Assembly: GCA_947175555.1 (NCBI GenBank)
Contig: CAMWNK010000013.1
Span: 1-39,904, forward strand
DNA: 39,904 bases
Direction: 5' to 3'
From: an uncultured Clostridia bacterium
Lineage (GTDB): Bacteria > Bacillota > Clostridia > Christensenellales > UBA3700
Shown: piece after piece, positions 1 through 8,435 of the stretch
Layout: each line of letters starts with the position of its first letter
Position numbering within the stretch: position 1 is the first letter of the stretch
Position numbers and translations under genes: made by a program
The notes under the pieces: model-generated
What the model was told of the DNA's origin: nothing
The model's database searches: none
What the model saw: the letters and a program-made list of their open reading frames with translations, nothing else

Positions 1-191
1 AAAACAGAATCTCCCGCATTCATCGCGCAAGACAATTGTCCCGCTAGCAGCACGACTTCATCGTCTGCCACCTTGCTCGCCCTATCCGCCTCTATAGCAT
101 CCATATGTCCAAGCCACTTATCACCGAAAATATCCATAGGCTTATCCACGCTGCCCGACAAGTGTAAATCGCTGATTGCAAATACCTTCAT
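1..191 (-). CDS. Metallophosphoesterase, 5' part only
   Basis: This is the N-terminal 63 residues of a calcineurin-like phosphoesterase that runs off the left edge. Translation from the ATG at 191 begins MKVFAISDLHLSG, which contains the DxH metal-binding motif (D8, H10). The following KPMDIFGDKW and VVLLAG segments fit the small cytoplasmic phosphohydrolase family common in Clostridia. In that family the next motif is normally GDISWAM, where Asp binds both metals. Here it reads GQLSCAM, so residue 52 is Gln. The change could mean a diverged or inactive enzyme, or a sequencing problem; the rest of the active site is outside the window. No strong Shine-Dalgarno sequence is seen. Substrate unknown. 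Confidence 0.75.
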   Translation of the reverse strand, partial: MKVFAISDLHLSGSVDKPMDIFGDKWLGHMDAIEADRASKVADDEVVLLAGQLSCAMNAGDSV

Positions 192-350
192 ATATCTATT
201 TTAACAATTTAGAAGGCAAAATACAACTGATAAATTATTGCTATATAATTGACTGAAAATTATTAAAATATCATTATTAGGGCGCGTGTCAATAGAGCTA
301 ATGTATAAAAAATATCCGCACGGCGATATGCCGTACGGATAGATACGTTA

Positions 351-998
351 TTACAACTGTCCGTCTTGAGGATATAGCGGAAGGTCGAATACGCCGGCGC
401 ATTCTTGCTGATTATATTCCTGACACGGGGGTATGTAGCAATAACCGTACGTGGGAACAAGCAAGTGAACAGGCATTACTACCTTCAATATAACAGTTAC
501 GCACGCAGTAACGGTAACGGTATTGTTGTCCGCGTTATAGACGCCGATATTGGATACGACGCTTGCCGTAGCCTGTATGCTGTAAGGTATCAGCGACGGC
601 GCAGGTACGCGCAGTACAACGTCTCTACTGACAACGACGGTAGAATCCGCAGTGCCTCTTACGCCGTTGGCGTCGACAAAGGAAACCAAGACCGGAATTA
701 TTACATTGCACGATACTCTCGCGCAACCGGGCATATCCGCAAGGGGCGTTACCGTAAGATCGGTTACCTGTGCGGCGGCGCCTACAGACTGAGCGGATAT
801 GAAGGTATAGGGCGTGGTCAAGGAACTCGGGTTGATATTGGTAAGGCTGAGCACCTGATTATCGAGCTGCTCCTGCCTTATGCACGCATCAAATACTTTA
901 TCGACCTGCAAGCATGCCTTTTCACACAAACCGTTTACAGCGTTACCCCTCAAAGCGCAAGGTATCCTGTCCGACTTGCAATTATTACAAAATGACAT
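351..998 (-). CDS. Uncharacterised Cys-rich protein, possibly spore-associated
   Basis: A 215-residue protein I do not recognise with confidence. The start is the ATG at 998 (MSFCNNCK), preceded by AGGAGGAGA; an upstream in-frame ATG at 1028 lacks a ribosome-binding site. The N-terminus has clustered cysteines (residues 4, 7, 13, 24, 28), then a CLQVDKVFDACIRQ segment. The remainder is rich in Val, Thr and Ser, with long beta-strand-like stretches such as CNVIIPVLVSFVDANG and VVVSRDVVLRVPAPS, and ends in a Tyr/Cys/Gln/Pro-rich tail. There is no signal peptide or membrane span. Similar Cys-plus-beta layouts occur in Clostridial spore coat or SPOCS-like proteins, but that is an inference. A weak SigK-like promoter lies upstream. 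Confidence 0.75.
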   Translation of the reverse strand: MSFCNNCKSDRIPCALRGNAVNGLCEKACLQVDKVFDACIRQEQLDNQVLSLTNINPSSLTTPYTFISAQSVGAAAQVTDLTVTPLADMPGCARVSCNVIIPVLVSFVDANGVRGTADSTVVVSRDVVLRVPAPSLIPYSIQATASVVSNIGVYNADNNTVTVTACVTVILKVVMPVHLLVPTYGYCYIPPCQEYNQQECAGVFDLPLYPQDGQL

Positions 999-1057
999 AG
1001 TTATCTCCTCCTGTATTCGAGCCAGCACATGACCTTGCAGGCGTGACTCGTCTTACC

Positions 1058-1086
1058 TAAATATATGTTAACTATATCTAAACTGT
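1058..1086 (-). promoter_or_regulatory. Possible SigK-like promoter of the Cys-rich gene
   Basis: On the minus strand, AC (1086-1085) is followed after 17 bases by CATATATTTA (1067-1058). This matches the SigK pattern AC-N17-CATANNNTA, and would start a leader of about 50 bases before the gene at 998. The pattern carries little information in AT-rich DNA, so this is only a hint. Confidence 0.25.
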
Positions 1087-1183
1087 TACTCGGGCAACTT
1101 TATGATACATAACTCGACGCGTATTAAGTAAAAATAATTAATAAAAGTTATAAAATATATACAAAAATCCGATATTTAAGCTA

Positions 1184-1789
1184 TTAAATTACAGGAAATA
1201 GCTTTTCCTCTATAAGTTGCTTTATTTCGTCTCCGCCCTGCTTATTGAGCGAAGAGGTAACTATGAGATTATCTATACCCAACTTGAGAGAAGATGCAAT
1301 CGCCTTTTTTTGCCTCAAAGCCGCGCTTTTAGACAGCTTATCCGCCTTGGTCAATACCACGGTAAAAGGCACGATATTGAGATTGAGATACTCAATCATA
1401 TGTATATCCAGCTTGGACGGCTCTCGCCTTATATCCATCAGCACCAGTACGTGTTTAAGCCTTTCGCTGCCCGTAAGATAGGCGCCCATGAGCTTATCCC
1501 AGCGTCTCTTCTCATCTTCGCTGAGATTTACGGCATAGCCGTACCCGGGTAAATCCACCAACATAAAGGCATAATCAAGCGCCTCGTTAATGGCAAAATA
1601 ATTGACCATGCGCGTCTTACCCGGGGTGGCGGAAGTCTTAGCAAGAGCCTTCCGCCCTGTAATGTAATTTATAAACGTGGACTTACCCACGTTAGACCTT
1701 CCTGCAACGGCAACCTCGTCAAGATTGAAGTCCTTTAAGTCTTCGGACTTTGCCACCGAGGTAACGAATCTTGACGTCTTGATATCCAT
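1184..1789 (-). CDS. engB: Ribosome-biogenesis GTPase EngB (YsxC/YihA)
   Basis: A 201-residue TrmE-Era-EngA-EngB-family GTPase needed for assembly of the large ribosomal subunit. Motifs in order: G1 GRSNVGKS near residue 31, G2 ATPGKTR near 55, G3 DLPGYG near 79, G4 TKADK near 147 and a G5-like TSSL near 179. The length is usual for the family. It starts 3 bases after the clpX stop, so it is almost certainly cotranscribed with tig-clpP-clpX; clpX-engB linkage (sometimes with lon between) is common in Bacillota. lon is absent here. Confidence 0.96.
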   Translation of the reverse strand: MDIKTSRFVTSVAKSEDLKDFNLDEVAVAGRSNVGKSTFINYITGRKALAKTSATPGKTRMVNYFAINEALDYAFMLVDLPGYGYAVNLSEDEKRRWDKLMGAYLTGSERLKHVLVLMDIRREPSKLDIHMIEYLNLNIVPFTVVLTKADKLSKSAALRQKKAIASSLKLGIDNLIVTSSLNKQGGDEIKQLIEEKLFPVI

Positions 1790-1792
1790 AAA

Positions 1793-3025
1793 TTATGCAG
1801 TCCTGCCCCTCTCCACGAGCGGCGCGCCGCCGTTATCGATACAATTTTGCGTAACGACTATCTTGGATATGGTCTTATCGGTAGGAGCCTCATACATCAG
1901 ATCCATCATCACGTTCTCGACGATAGACTTGAGTCCTCTTGCGCCTGTATTGAGCCTGATTGCCTTCCTTGCCACGGCATACAGCGCTTCTTCCTCGAAT
2001 TCTACGTCTACACCGTCCATCTTAAGCAATTTCTTATACTGCTTGACCAGCGCGTTCTTAGGCTCGCTCATTATCTTGACCAAAGCAGTCTCGTCCAAAG
2101 CGTTCAGCCCTACTATTATAGGCACTCTGCCCACAAATTCGGGGATAAGACCGTACTTGATTAAGTCGTCGGGACGAATCTCTTTAATAATTTCGCCGTA
2201 GCTGCTGCCATCGCTCGTATGCACTTTAGCTCCGAAACCCAGTCCCGAGCCCGCCTTGCGCTTGTCCACTATCTTATCCAATCCTACGAACGCGCCGCCG
2301 CAGATAAAAAGGATATTGGTGGTATCAATAGATATGCACTCTTGCTGAGGGTGCTTTCTTCCGCCCTGAGGAGGAACGTTGGCAACGGTGCTCTCTATAA
2401 TCTTAAGCAAAGCCTGCTGCACGCCCTCGCCCGATACGTCGCGGGTGATTGACACGTTTTCACTCTTCCTTGCAATCTTATCTATCTCATCTATATAGAT
2501 GATGCCCAGCTGAGCCTTTTTTACGTCGTAATCCGCAGCTTGAATGAGCTTGAGCAGAATATTCTCCACATCGTCGCCCACATAGCCCGCTTCCGTAAGC
2601 GTGGTGGCGTCCGCAACTGCAAAGGGCACGTTCAATATCTTAGCAAGCGTCTTGGCAAGTAAAGTCTTGCCGCAACCCGTAGGTCCGAGCATAAGCACGT
2701 TGGACTTTTCCAAGTCTACGCCGTCGCCGTCTTCTATAGAGTTGATTCTCTTATAGTGATTATAAACGGCTACGGACAATACCTTCTTTGCATCGTCTTG
2801 TCCGACGATATACTCGTCGAGCTTTTCTTTAATCTCTTTGGGCGAGAGCAAATTGAACGTGGGCGCAGGCGATTTTTTCCCTGCGCTGCTCATCATCTCA
2901 TTGCATACGGTTACGCATCCCTTACAGATATACGTACCGTTATTGCCGAGCAAAGGACCGGCTTCACTCTCGTCTCTGCCGCAAAAAGAACAACTTAAAT
3001 GCTTCTTATCTTCACTCACTGCCAA
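1793..3025 (-). CDS. clpX: ClpX, ATPase subunit of the ClpXP protease
   Basis: A 410-residue AAA+ unfoldase that feeds substrates to ClpP. The N-terminal zinc-binding domain has C12, C15, C34 and C37. It is followed by Walker A (GPTGCGKT, about residue 115), Walker B ([10 protein letters not shown], about 175), a pore loop containing GYVG, and the ClpP-contacting IGF-type loop, here LGFGAK. The sensor region ends in [10 protein letters not shown]. There is no ATG at the N-terminus. The frame opens with TTG at 3025, directly after the clpP stop, with AGAGG upstream; GTG at 3019 is the alternative start. It is the third gene of a tig-clpP-clpX-engB unit. Confidence 0.97.
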   Translation of the reverse strand: MAVSEDKKHLSCSFCGRDESEAGPLLGNNGTYICKGCVTVCNEMMSSAGKKSPAPTFNLLSPKEIKEKLDEYIVGQDDAKKVLSVAVYNHYKRINSIEDGDGVDLEKSNVLMLGPTGCGKTLLAKTLAKILNVPFAVADATTLTEAGYVGDDVENILLKLIQAADYDVKKAQLGIIYIDEIDKIARKSENVSITRDVSGEGVQQALLKIIESTVANVPPQGGRKHPQQECISIDTTNILFICGGAFVGLDKIVDKRKAGSGLGFGAKVHTSDGSSYGEIIKEIRPDDLIKYGLIPEFVGRVPIIVGLNALDETALVKIMSEPKNALVKQYKKLLKMDGVDVEFEEEALYAVARKAIRLNTGARGLKSIVENVMMDLMYEAPTDKTISKIVVTQNCIDNGGAPLVERGRTA

Positions 3026-3610
3026 TTAACCTCTGTCATAGTAAATCTTATCAATTATACCGTAGTTCAGCGCTTCTTCCGCGCTCATATAATTATCTCT
3101 GTCGGTATCTTCATATACTTGATTATAATTCTTACCGGTGTTATCTGCCAATATCTTAGTCAGCTTCTCCTTAGTCTTCTGTATCTGAGTAGCCTGAATC
3201 ATAATATCGGACGCCTGTCCCCTCGCTCCGCCGAGAGGCTGGTGAATCATTACTTCGCTGTTAGGTAAAGCAAATCTCTTGCCCTTAGTACCGCTCGACA
3301 ACAAAAACGCACCCATAGAAGCGGCAAGTCCTATACAGATAGTAGCAACGTCGCACTTGATATAATTCATGGTATCGTATATCGCCATACCCGCGGTTAC
3401 GCTGCCGCCGGGGCTATTAATATATATAGAGATATCTTTATTATTGTCCTTAGCCTCAAGAAAAATCAGCTGGGCAACCACGCTGTCTGCGGTCTCGTCG
3501 GTTATCTCGCCGGTTATGAATATAATTCTGTCTTCAAGTAAACGAGAATAAATATCGTAAGCTCTTTCGCCTTTATCGGTCCTGTCTATTACGGTAGGTA
3601 TAAGATTCAT
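3026..3610 (-). CDS. clpP: ClpP protease subunit
   Basis: A 194-residue serine peptidase that forms the two-ring degradation chamber used by ClpX. The catalytic triad is visible as S98 in [10 protein letters not shown]123 in MIHQPLGG and D172 in DTDRD, at the positions expected for the family. The N-terminal [24 protein letters not shown] is conserved axial-loop sequence. Start ATG 3610 is preceded by AAAGGAGAATG-like Shine-Dalgarno sequence. clpX begins at the base after its stop codon, consistent with coupled synthesis. Confidence 0.98.
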   Translation of the reverse strand: MNLIPTVIDRTDKGERAYDIYSRLLEDRIIFITGEITDETADSVVAQLIFLEAKDNNKDISIYINSPGGSVTAGMAIYDTMNYIKCDVATICIGLAASMGAFLLSSGTKGKRFALPNSEVMIHQPLGGARGQASDIMIQATQIQKTKEKLTKILADNTGKNYNQVYEDTDRDNYMSAEEALNYGIIDKIYYDRG

Positions 3611-3782
3611 TTTTTCATTCTCCTTTATTTATTTTGTCTTCTAATCATTATGTATATACATTATTTCCTATATACGCCGCGATATATATATTATCTTAAC
3701 TTGCGTGTCGATATATGCCTTGTTATGTATTAAATTATACGGCGGAGCAAGTTGTCAACCCCTCCGCCTTATTTATTACTAT

Positions 3783-5072
3783 TTACTTAACGGTGTTGTT
3801 GGCTTTAAGATAATTCATCAGATTTCGCGTCATCGCTTCGTTACGTACGTAAGACATGTAATGCTCGTTGAAATCTTTCTTGTACTCTTCAAGCGTCTTG
3901 CCCTCTTTGTCCGCCATCTCCTTGAGGACGCCGTCTACGTCCTTATCGGTAACTTCCAACTTCGCGTCCTTGATAAGAGCCTCTAAGACCAATCTCGTCT
4001 TTACGCTCTCCGTAGCGCGCTCGGCGTAATCTTTAATCATCTGCTCCTTGCTTGAGCCGGTGTACTTATAATAGTCGTCGATGTTAAGACCTTGATAGCT
4101 CAGTCTGTATCCGAATTCGTTGACCATCTCCTCCGCCTCTTCGTCTATCATGCACTGAGGGACTTTCACCTCGGAAGTCTCGACTACCTTCTTCACCATA
4201 TCCTGCTCCAGCTTTGCCTTAGCCTGATCTTCCCTGCGCTGCTTGATCTTTTCCTTTACGTCCGCCTCGTACTCTTTATAGGTATCGAATTCGGAAACGT
4301 CTTTAGCAAACTCGTCGTCCGCCTCGGGAATCTTCTTTACGCTGATAGCCTTGACCTTAACGGCAAATACAGCCGCCTTGCCTGCAAGGTTGTCCGCATG
4401 GTACTCGGCGGGGAAAGTAACCTCTACGTCTTTACTCTCGCCTACGCTCATGCCTACCACTCCGTCCTCGAAGCCGGGGATAAAGGTATTAGAGCCCAGC
4501 GTGAGGTCGTAATCCTCGGCAGTGCCGCCGTCGAACTTAACACCGTCTACGCTGCCGCTGTAGTCTATCTTTACTTTATCGCCGTTTTGTGCGGGACGGT
4601 CGCCGACGTCTTCCCACCAGCCTGCATTCTCTCTTGCCGTCTTAATCTCGCTCTCGACGTCCTCTTTGCTCACCTTGACTTTATCTTGAGCAAATTCAAG
4701 TCCCGTATACTGACCGAGCTTTACCGTAGGCTTAAGCTGTACCTCGGCTGTATACTTGAAAGTAGAATCGCTGATTGCGGATATCTTTACGTCAGGTCTG
4801 TCGACGGGGAAAAGGTCGGGCTCGTTATCGAGCACCTCGTTATAGCTCTTCGGCAATACGATATCCATAGCGTCGTCGTAAAAGATTGCAGTGCCGCCGT
4901 ACATGCGCTCGATAAAGGCGCGGGGCGCGTGTCCCTTTCTGAATCCGGGGATATTAAACTTGCCTTTCGTCTTGATATATGCTTCTTGCAGAGCTTGTTT
5001 CCATTGCTCTTCGTCCACTTCGACCGTAAACTTCACGCGGTCGTTTTCCAATAACTCCTTAGTGTAACTCAT
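3783..5072 (-). CDS. tig: Trigger factor, ribosome-associated chaperone
   Basis: A 429-residue peptidyl-prolyl isomerase and chaperone that binds nascent chains at the ribosomal exit tunnel. The ribosome-binding tail contains the signature GFRKGHAPR (residues about 44-52). The FKBP-type domain follows around residues 150-245 (VKIDYSGSVDGVKFDGGTA, FIPGFEDGVVGM). The C-terminal helical domain is rich in Lys and Glu. Length is usual for the family. Start ATG 5072 follows AAAGGAGATATAGT. It heads the tig-clpP-clpX-engB block, the common order in Bacillota. Confidence 0.97.
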   Translation of the reverse strand: MSYTKELLENDRVKFTVEVDEEQWKQALQEAYIKTKGKFNIPGFRKGHAPRAFIERMYGGTAIFYDDAMDIVLPKSYNEVLDNEPDLFPVDRPDVKISAISDSTFKYTAEVQLKPTVKLGQYTGLEFAQDKVKVSKEDVESEIKTARENAGWWEDVGDRPAQNGDKVKIDYSGSVDGVKFDGGTAEDYDLTLGSNTFIPGFEDGVVGMSVGESKDVEVTFPAEYHADNLAGKAAVFAVKVKAISVKKIPEADDEFAKDVSEFDTYKEYEADVKEKIKQRREDQAKAKLEQDMVKKVVETSEVKVPQCMIDEEAEEMVNEFGYRLSYQGLNIDDYYKYTGSSKEQMIKDYAERATESVKTRLVLEALIKDAKLEVTDKDVDGVLKEMADKEGKTLEEYKKDFNEHYMSYVRNEAMTRNLMNYLKANNTVK

Positions 5073-5108
5073 ACTATATCTCCTTTTATGTTTTTACACA
5101 GCGGATAT

Positions 5109-5137
5109 ATTTTAGCATAACGCAGATAGTATTGCAA
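5109..5137 (-). promoter_or_regulatory. tig promoter
   Basis: On the minus strand, TTGCAA (5137-5132), a 17-base spacer and TAAAAT (5114-5109). This gives a leader of about 30 bases with a good Shine-Dalgarno sequence ahead of tig. Its -35 box lies only 7 bases from the -35 box of the divergent rqcH promoter. Confidence 0.7.
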
Positions 5138-5144
5138 ATATTTA

Positions 5145-5173
5145 TTGCAAATAAGATTAAATACTTATATAAT
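5145..5173 (+). promoter_or_regulatory. rqcH promoter, close to the start codon
   Basis: TTGCAA (5145-5150), 17-base spacer, TATAAT (5168-5173). The transcription start expected 6-8 bases downstream would lie only 2-4 bases before the rqcH ATG at 5184, so the mRNA would be leaderless or nearly so. There is no purine-rich Shine-Dalgarno sequence in the ten bases before the ATG. Confidence 0.65.
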
Positions 5174-5183
5174 ATTTTATAAG

Positions 5184-6905
5184 ATGCCTAACGACTATAT
5201 AACATTGAAAGCGCTGTCCCAAGAACTGAACGAAACTCTTTCGGGAGCGCGAATTAATAAAATTTACATGCCCGAAAAGGACGAAGTAACCTTTGGCATT
5301 CACACTAATAACGAGAATAAAACTCTCGTCATATCCGCTTCTCCGCAAAATCCGCGCATACACTTTACTGCTGTAAAAAAGGAGAATCCTACCGTTGCGC
5401 CCGGCTTTTGCATGTATCTGAGAAAGCACGTGGCGGGAGGCAGCATATCCCGCGTATCCATGCTGGGCGAGGACAGAATCTTTTCTATTGAGCTAAACGT
5501 GAAAAACGAAATGCACGACGTGGAAAAGGTTACGCTGATCGCGGAGATGATGGGACGATACAGCAACATATTAGTAGTGGATAAAAACGGCAAAATAGGA
5601 AGCGCGCTCAAGCAAATCCCCTTTGACACCGCTACCAAGCGTTGCATAATCCCGGGGATAGTATACACCGCTCCGCCTCAAAATAAATTGCTGCTATCGG
5701 ATAAAGACGGCGTCAAGGATTATCTTTCCCGATACCGCAACGGCGGGCTAATCAAATATATTACAAGCGGTCTTGCAGGCTTTTCGACAGAAACTGCAGC
5801 GCAAGCGATATACGAAGCCGATATTTCCGACGATTGTCAATCGCTGAGCGACGACAATATCAACTCGTTAATGTCCGCAATTGACAGATTGCTTGACGTG
5901 CGCAATGACAGGAAATACTCCCCTTGTTGCAGCGTATCGGACAAAAAGCTATGCGATTACTACGTATACGAATATAATAACGGCAAGGAATACAAGTCAT
6001 ATCCCTCGCTCAACTTAGCCATAGACGACTATACGAGCAGCAGAGATATAGTGCAGCGTCATGAAGAGCGCACCGCCGCAATAAGCAAGAAATACAGAAA
6101 TTTTTATTCCAAAACGCAAAAAAAACTTGCTAAATGCCATGAAAAGTTAAAAGAATGCGACAGCGCGGAATATTTTAAGCTATGCGGAGACTTGATACTG
6201 ACAAATATGCACAATATCAAGCGCGGAGATACTTACCTTAGCGCAACGGATTATACTCAACCCGATTGCCCTACAGTGAAAATCGAGCTCGACAATATGC
6301 TTACTCCGCAGCTCAACGCTAAAAATTATTATAAGAAATACGCAAAGCTGAAAAGAACTTATACCGCTATCACCTCTCAAATCGAGCAGCTCGGCAACCT
6401 GCTGCAATACTTGGAAAGCATAGGCGCATCGATACGCCTGTGTTCGAGCAGCGCAGAAATTGCGGAGATTGAGAGCGAGCTGGAGAAAGTAGGCGCATTC
6501 CGCAACAGAAAGAATAAGACAGTAAAAAAAGTCAAGCCTACCCGCCCCGTATCTTATAATATCGGGCAGTTCACCTTGCTTATAGGAAAAAACAATGCTC
6601 AGAACGACACTCTCACATTCAAGAGCGCAAGTGGCGGAGATATATGGCTGCATTGCAAGGATATACACGGCTCGCACGGCATCCTGCTCTGCGGCAAGGA
6701 ATCGCCCGATGAGGATACGCTCGTAAAGGCATGCGAGATAGTAGCTTATTATACTAAGCCCGACTCTACGGAAAAGATAGCCGTTGACTATACCAGAAAA
6801 AAATATGTAAAAAGACATCCTTGCGGACAGCTCGGCATGGCGATATATACCGATTATAAGACGCTCATCGTGCACCCGATTAAACACGAGAGCGATATCT
6901 GCTGA
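5184..6905 (+). CDS. rqcH: RqcH, NFACT-family ribosome quality-control factor
   Basis: A 573-residue NFACT protein. The family binds obstructed 50S subunits and recruits tRNA-Ala to add C-terminal Ala tails to stalled chains. The start is ATG 5184 (MPNDYITLKALSQELN), which fits family N-termini; the longer frame back to 5145 runs through the promoter. The NFACT-N/FbpA-like domain occupies about residues 1-260, a coiled-coil region (KLAKCHEKLKECDSAE, then YYKKYAKLKRTYTAI) lies in the middle, and the NFACT-R domain is C-terminal, with GDIWLHCKDIHGSHG and VDYTRKKYVKRHPCGQLG. Older annotations call such proteins fibronectin-binding. Divergent from tig and the Clp genes. Confidence 0.93.
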   Translation: MPNDYITLKALSQELNETLSGARINKIYMPEKDEVTFGIHTNNENKTLVISASPQNPRIHFTAVKKENPTVAPGFCMYLRKHVAGGSISRVSMLGEDRIFSIELNVKNEMHDVEKVTLIAEMMGRYSNILVVDKNGKIGSALKQIPFDTATKRCIIPGIVYTAPPQNKLLLSDKDGVKDYLSRYRNGGLIKYITSGLAGFSTETAAQAIYEADISDDCQSLSDDNINSLMSAIDRLLDVRNDRKYSPCCSVSDKKLCDYYVYEYNNGKEYKSYPSLNLAIDDYTSSRDIVQRHEERTAAISKKYRNFYSKTQKKLAKCHEKLKECDSAEYFKLCGDLILTNMHNIKRGDTYLSATDYTQPDCPTVKIELDNMLTPQLNAKNYYKKYAKLKRTYTAITSQIEQLGNLLQYLESIGASIRLCSSSAEIAEIESELEKVGAFRNRKNKTVKKVKPTRPVSYNIGQFTLLIGKNNAQNDTLTFKSASGGDIWLHCKDIHGSHGILLCGKESPDEDTLVKACEIVAYYTKPDSTEKIAVDYTRKKYVKRHPCGQLGMAIYTDYKTLIVHPIKHESDIC

Positions 6906-6982
6906 AAATTGGAATTAAGAATATTATTTTCTGAAATATTATGAAATATCGATTATTTGAGAATAATTAAGAAATATTTATT

Positions 6983-7906
6983 CTAATTTTTAACTTTCAG
7001 TTTGCTTAACACATCGGCAAAGTATTGCGGAACAGGCGCGGTAAAAGTCATCCTCTCACCCGTCCTCGGATGCGTAAGCTCCAACTTGTAAGCATGCAAG
7101 AGCTGCCCCTTCAAACCAAACTTTTTATCCTCATTTCCGTATTGCTTATCGCCTACGACGGGATGCCCCAGATGACGGCTGTGCACTCTTATCTGATGCG
7201 TCCGACCTGTCTTTAATTCAAACTCGACAAGCGTATAGCCGTAATATCTGCGCTCTACGTTATACAGCGTTACCGCTCTCCTGCCCGACGGCGCTACTAC
7301 GTACTTCTTTCCGTCTTTTGCCGATCTGTCGAGATAATTATCTATTATGCCCGAGTCTTTACTAAGCTCGCCTTCCAATAAGGCGTAATATTTCCTGATT
7401 GCAGACTTTTCGGCTATTTGACTTTGCAGCGCTACGTGCGCAAAATCATTCTTAGCCACTACAAGCAATCCCGAAGTATCCTTATCCAAGCGATGCACTA
7501 TTCCCGGTCTGCACACACCGTTGATAGAGCTTAAGGTCTTGAGCCTGAACAGCAAAGCATTGACCAAAGTATTGTCATAAGCCCCCGGCGCAGGATGAAC
7601 TACCATGCCTTGAGGCTTATTGACTACGGCGAGGTCGTCGTCTTCATATATGATTTCTATCGGCAAATCCGCCGCAGATAAGTCAAGCGACTTTACGGGA
7701 GGAACTGTTACGCGAACGCTATCGCCCGCGCGAAGAGTATGCCCCGCCTTCTTGATAATAGCCGAGTTGACGGCGACATAGCCCTCTTCGATAAGTTTTT
7801 TTATCCTGCTCCTGCTCAGTTCAAGCCTCTCTGCCGCTATAAAATTATCGAGCCTGCACTTATCGACCGCATTAAGCTCATAGACGTCGTTAGACTCGTC
7901 AAACAT
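6983..7906 (-). CDS. rluD: Pseudouridine synthase, RluD family
   Basis: A 307-residue RluA/RluD-type 23S rRNA pseudouridine synthase. It has an N-terminal S4 RNA-binding domain (RLDNFIAAERLELSRSRIKKLI). The catalytic core follows, with VNKPQGMVVHPAPG and the motif HRLDKDTSGLLVVAKN, whose Asp is the nucleophile. Also visible are LKTGRTHQIRVH and HPVVGDKQYG. I place the start at ATG 7906 (MFDESNDV), overlapping the lspA stop by 8 bases; an in-frame ATG at 7945 lies further inside lspA. lspA followed by rluD is a widespread Bacillota arrangement. Confidence 0.93.
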   Translation of the reverse strand: MFDESNDVYELNAVDKCRLDNFIAAERLELSRSRIKKLIEEGYVAVNSAIIKKAGHTLRAGDSVRVTVPPVKSLDLSAADLPIEIIYEDDDLAVVNKPQGMVVHPAPGAYDNTLVNALLFRLKTLSSINGVCRPGIVHRLDKDTSGLLVVAKNDFAHVALQSQIAEKSAIRKYYALLEGELSKDSGIIDNYLDRSAKDGKKYVVAPSGRRAVTLYNVERRYYGYTLVEFELKTGRTHQIRVHSRHLGHPVVGDKQYGNEDKKFGLKGQLLHAYKLELTHPRTGERMTFTAPVPQYFADVLSKLKVKN

Positions 7907-8435
7907 TGAGGTCCGCCTTGAATTTTTTCCATCCGGAATTGACAATATCTCCTTCTTTATAACCGAAGAATATATAAACTATCAATAAAAGCACGCCCAC
8001 CATAAGATATATATCGGCGACGTTGCCTATAGCAAAATCGAAATTAAACATTGATTTAAGAAAGTCGTACTCTATAAAGTCGCGCACACTGCCGTATACC
8101 GCCCTATCATACAGATTGCCGATTGCGCCCCCGAATATAAATAATACGGCAACACGCAGCGTCTTAGGCAGCGCAGGTCTCAACACAAGCATCGCCAATA
8201 ATGCCGCGCACACTATTGCGGTCAAAGATATCAGCAGTGCTTTCTGCCCGTAAAAAGAACCGAAGGTCGCTCCCATATTGCGCACGCAGGTAATTGAGAA
8301 GATATTATCAAGCATTGCATAACTATTGCCGTCTCCCACAAGAGAGAAAGCGGCAAGTTTTGTAAGCAGGTCGGAAGCTATAATCCATATCGCGATAAGA
8401 CCTTCTTTGATAAATAAATTGTACCTTTTAATCAT
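7899..8435 (-). CDS. lspA: Lipoprotein signal peptidase (signal peptidase II)
   Basis: A 178-residue aspartic membrane peptidase that cleaves prolipoproteins before the lipidated Cys. Four hydrophobic spans are visible. The family motifs are NMGATFG (usual NxGAAFG), GGAIGNLYDR with the first catalytic Asp, and FAIGNVADIYL with the second. The start is ATG 8435 (MIKRYNLF), which overlaps the sepF stop by 8 bases in ATGATTAA; an upstream frame from 8453 is less likely. Its likely clients in this window are the IsdE-like and 896-residue NEAT-like lipoproteins, processed after Lgt (18534-19457). Confidence 0.95.
   Translation of the reverse strand: MIKRYNLFIKEGLIAIWIIASDLLTKLAAFSLVGDGNSYAMLDNIFSITCVRNMGATFGSFYGQKALLISLTAIVCAALLAMLVLRPALPKTLRVAVLFIFGGAIGNLYDRAVYGSVRDFIEYDFLKSMFNFDFAIGNVADIYLMVGVLLLIVYIFFGYKEGDIVNSGWKKFKADLNV

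Noticed and set aside
3733..3777. Hairpin GGCGGA/TCCGCC with TTGACA between tig and clpP, as a clpP promoter
   Set aside because: The distance from TTGACA to the nearest TATAAT is only 13 bases, and other -10 choices are weak. A separate clpP promoter is plausible but could not be fixed.
4092..5054. 320-residue plus-strand frame opposite tig
   Set aside because: It is a shadow of the strongly supported trigger factor gene and contains no family sequence.
5145..5183. Upstream extension of rqcH from TTG 5145
   Set aside because: It would translate the promoter itself; family N-termini begin at the MPNDYITL methionine.
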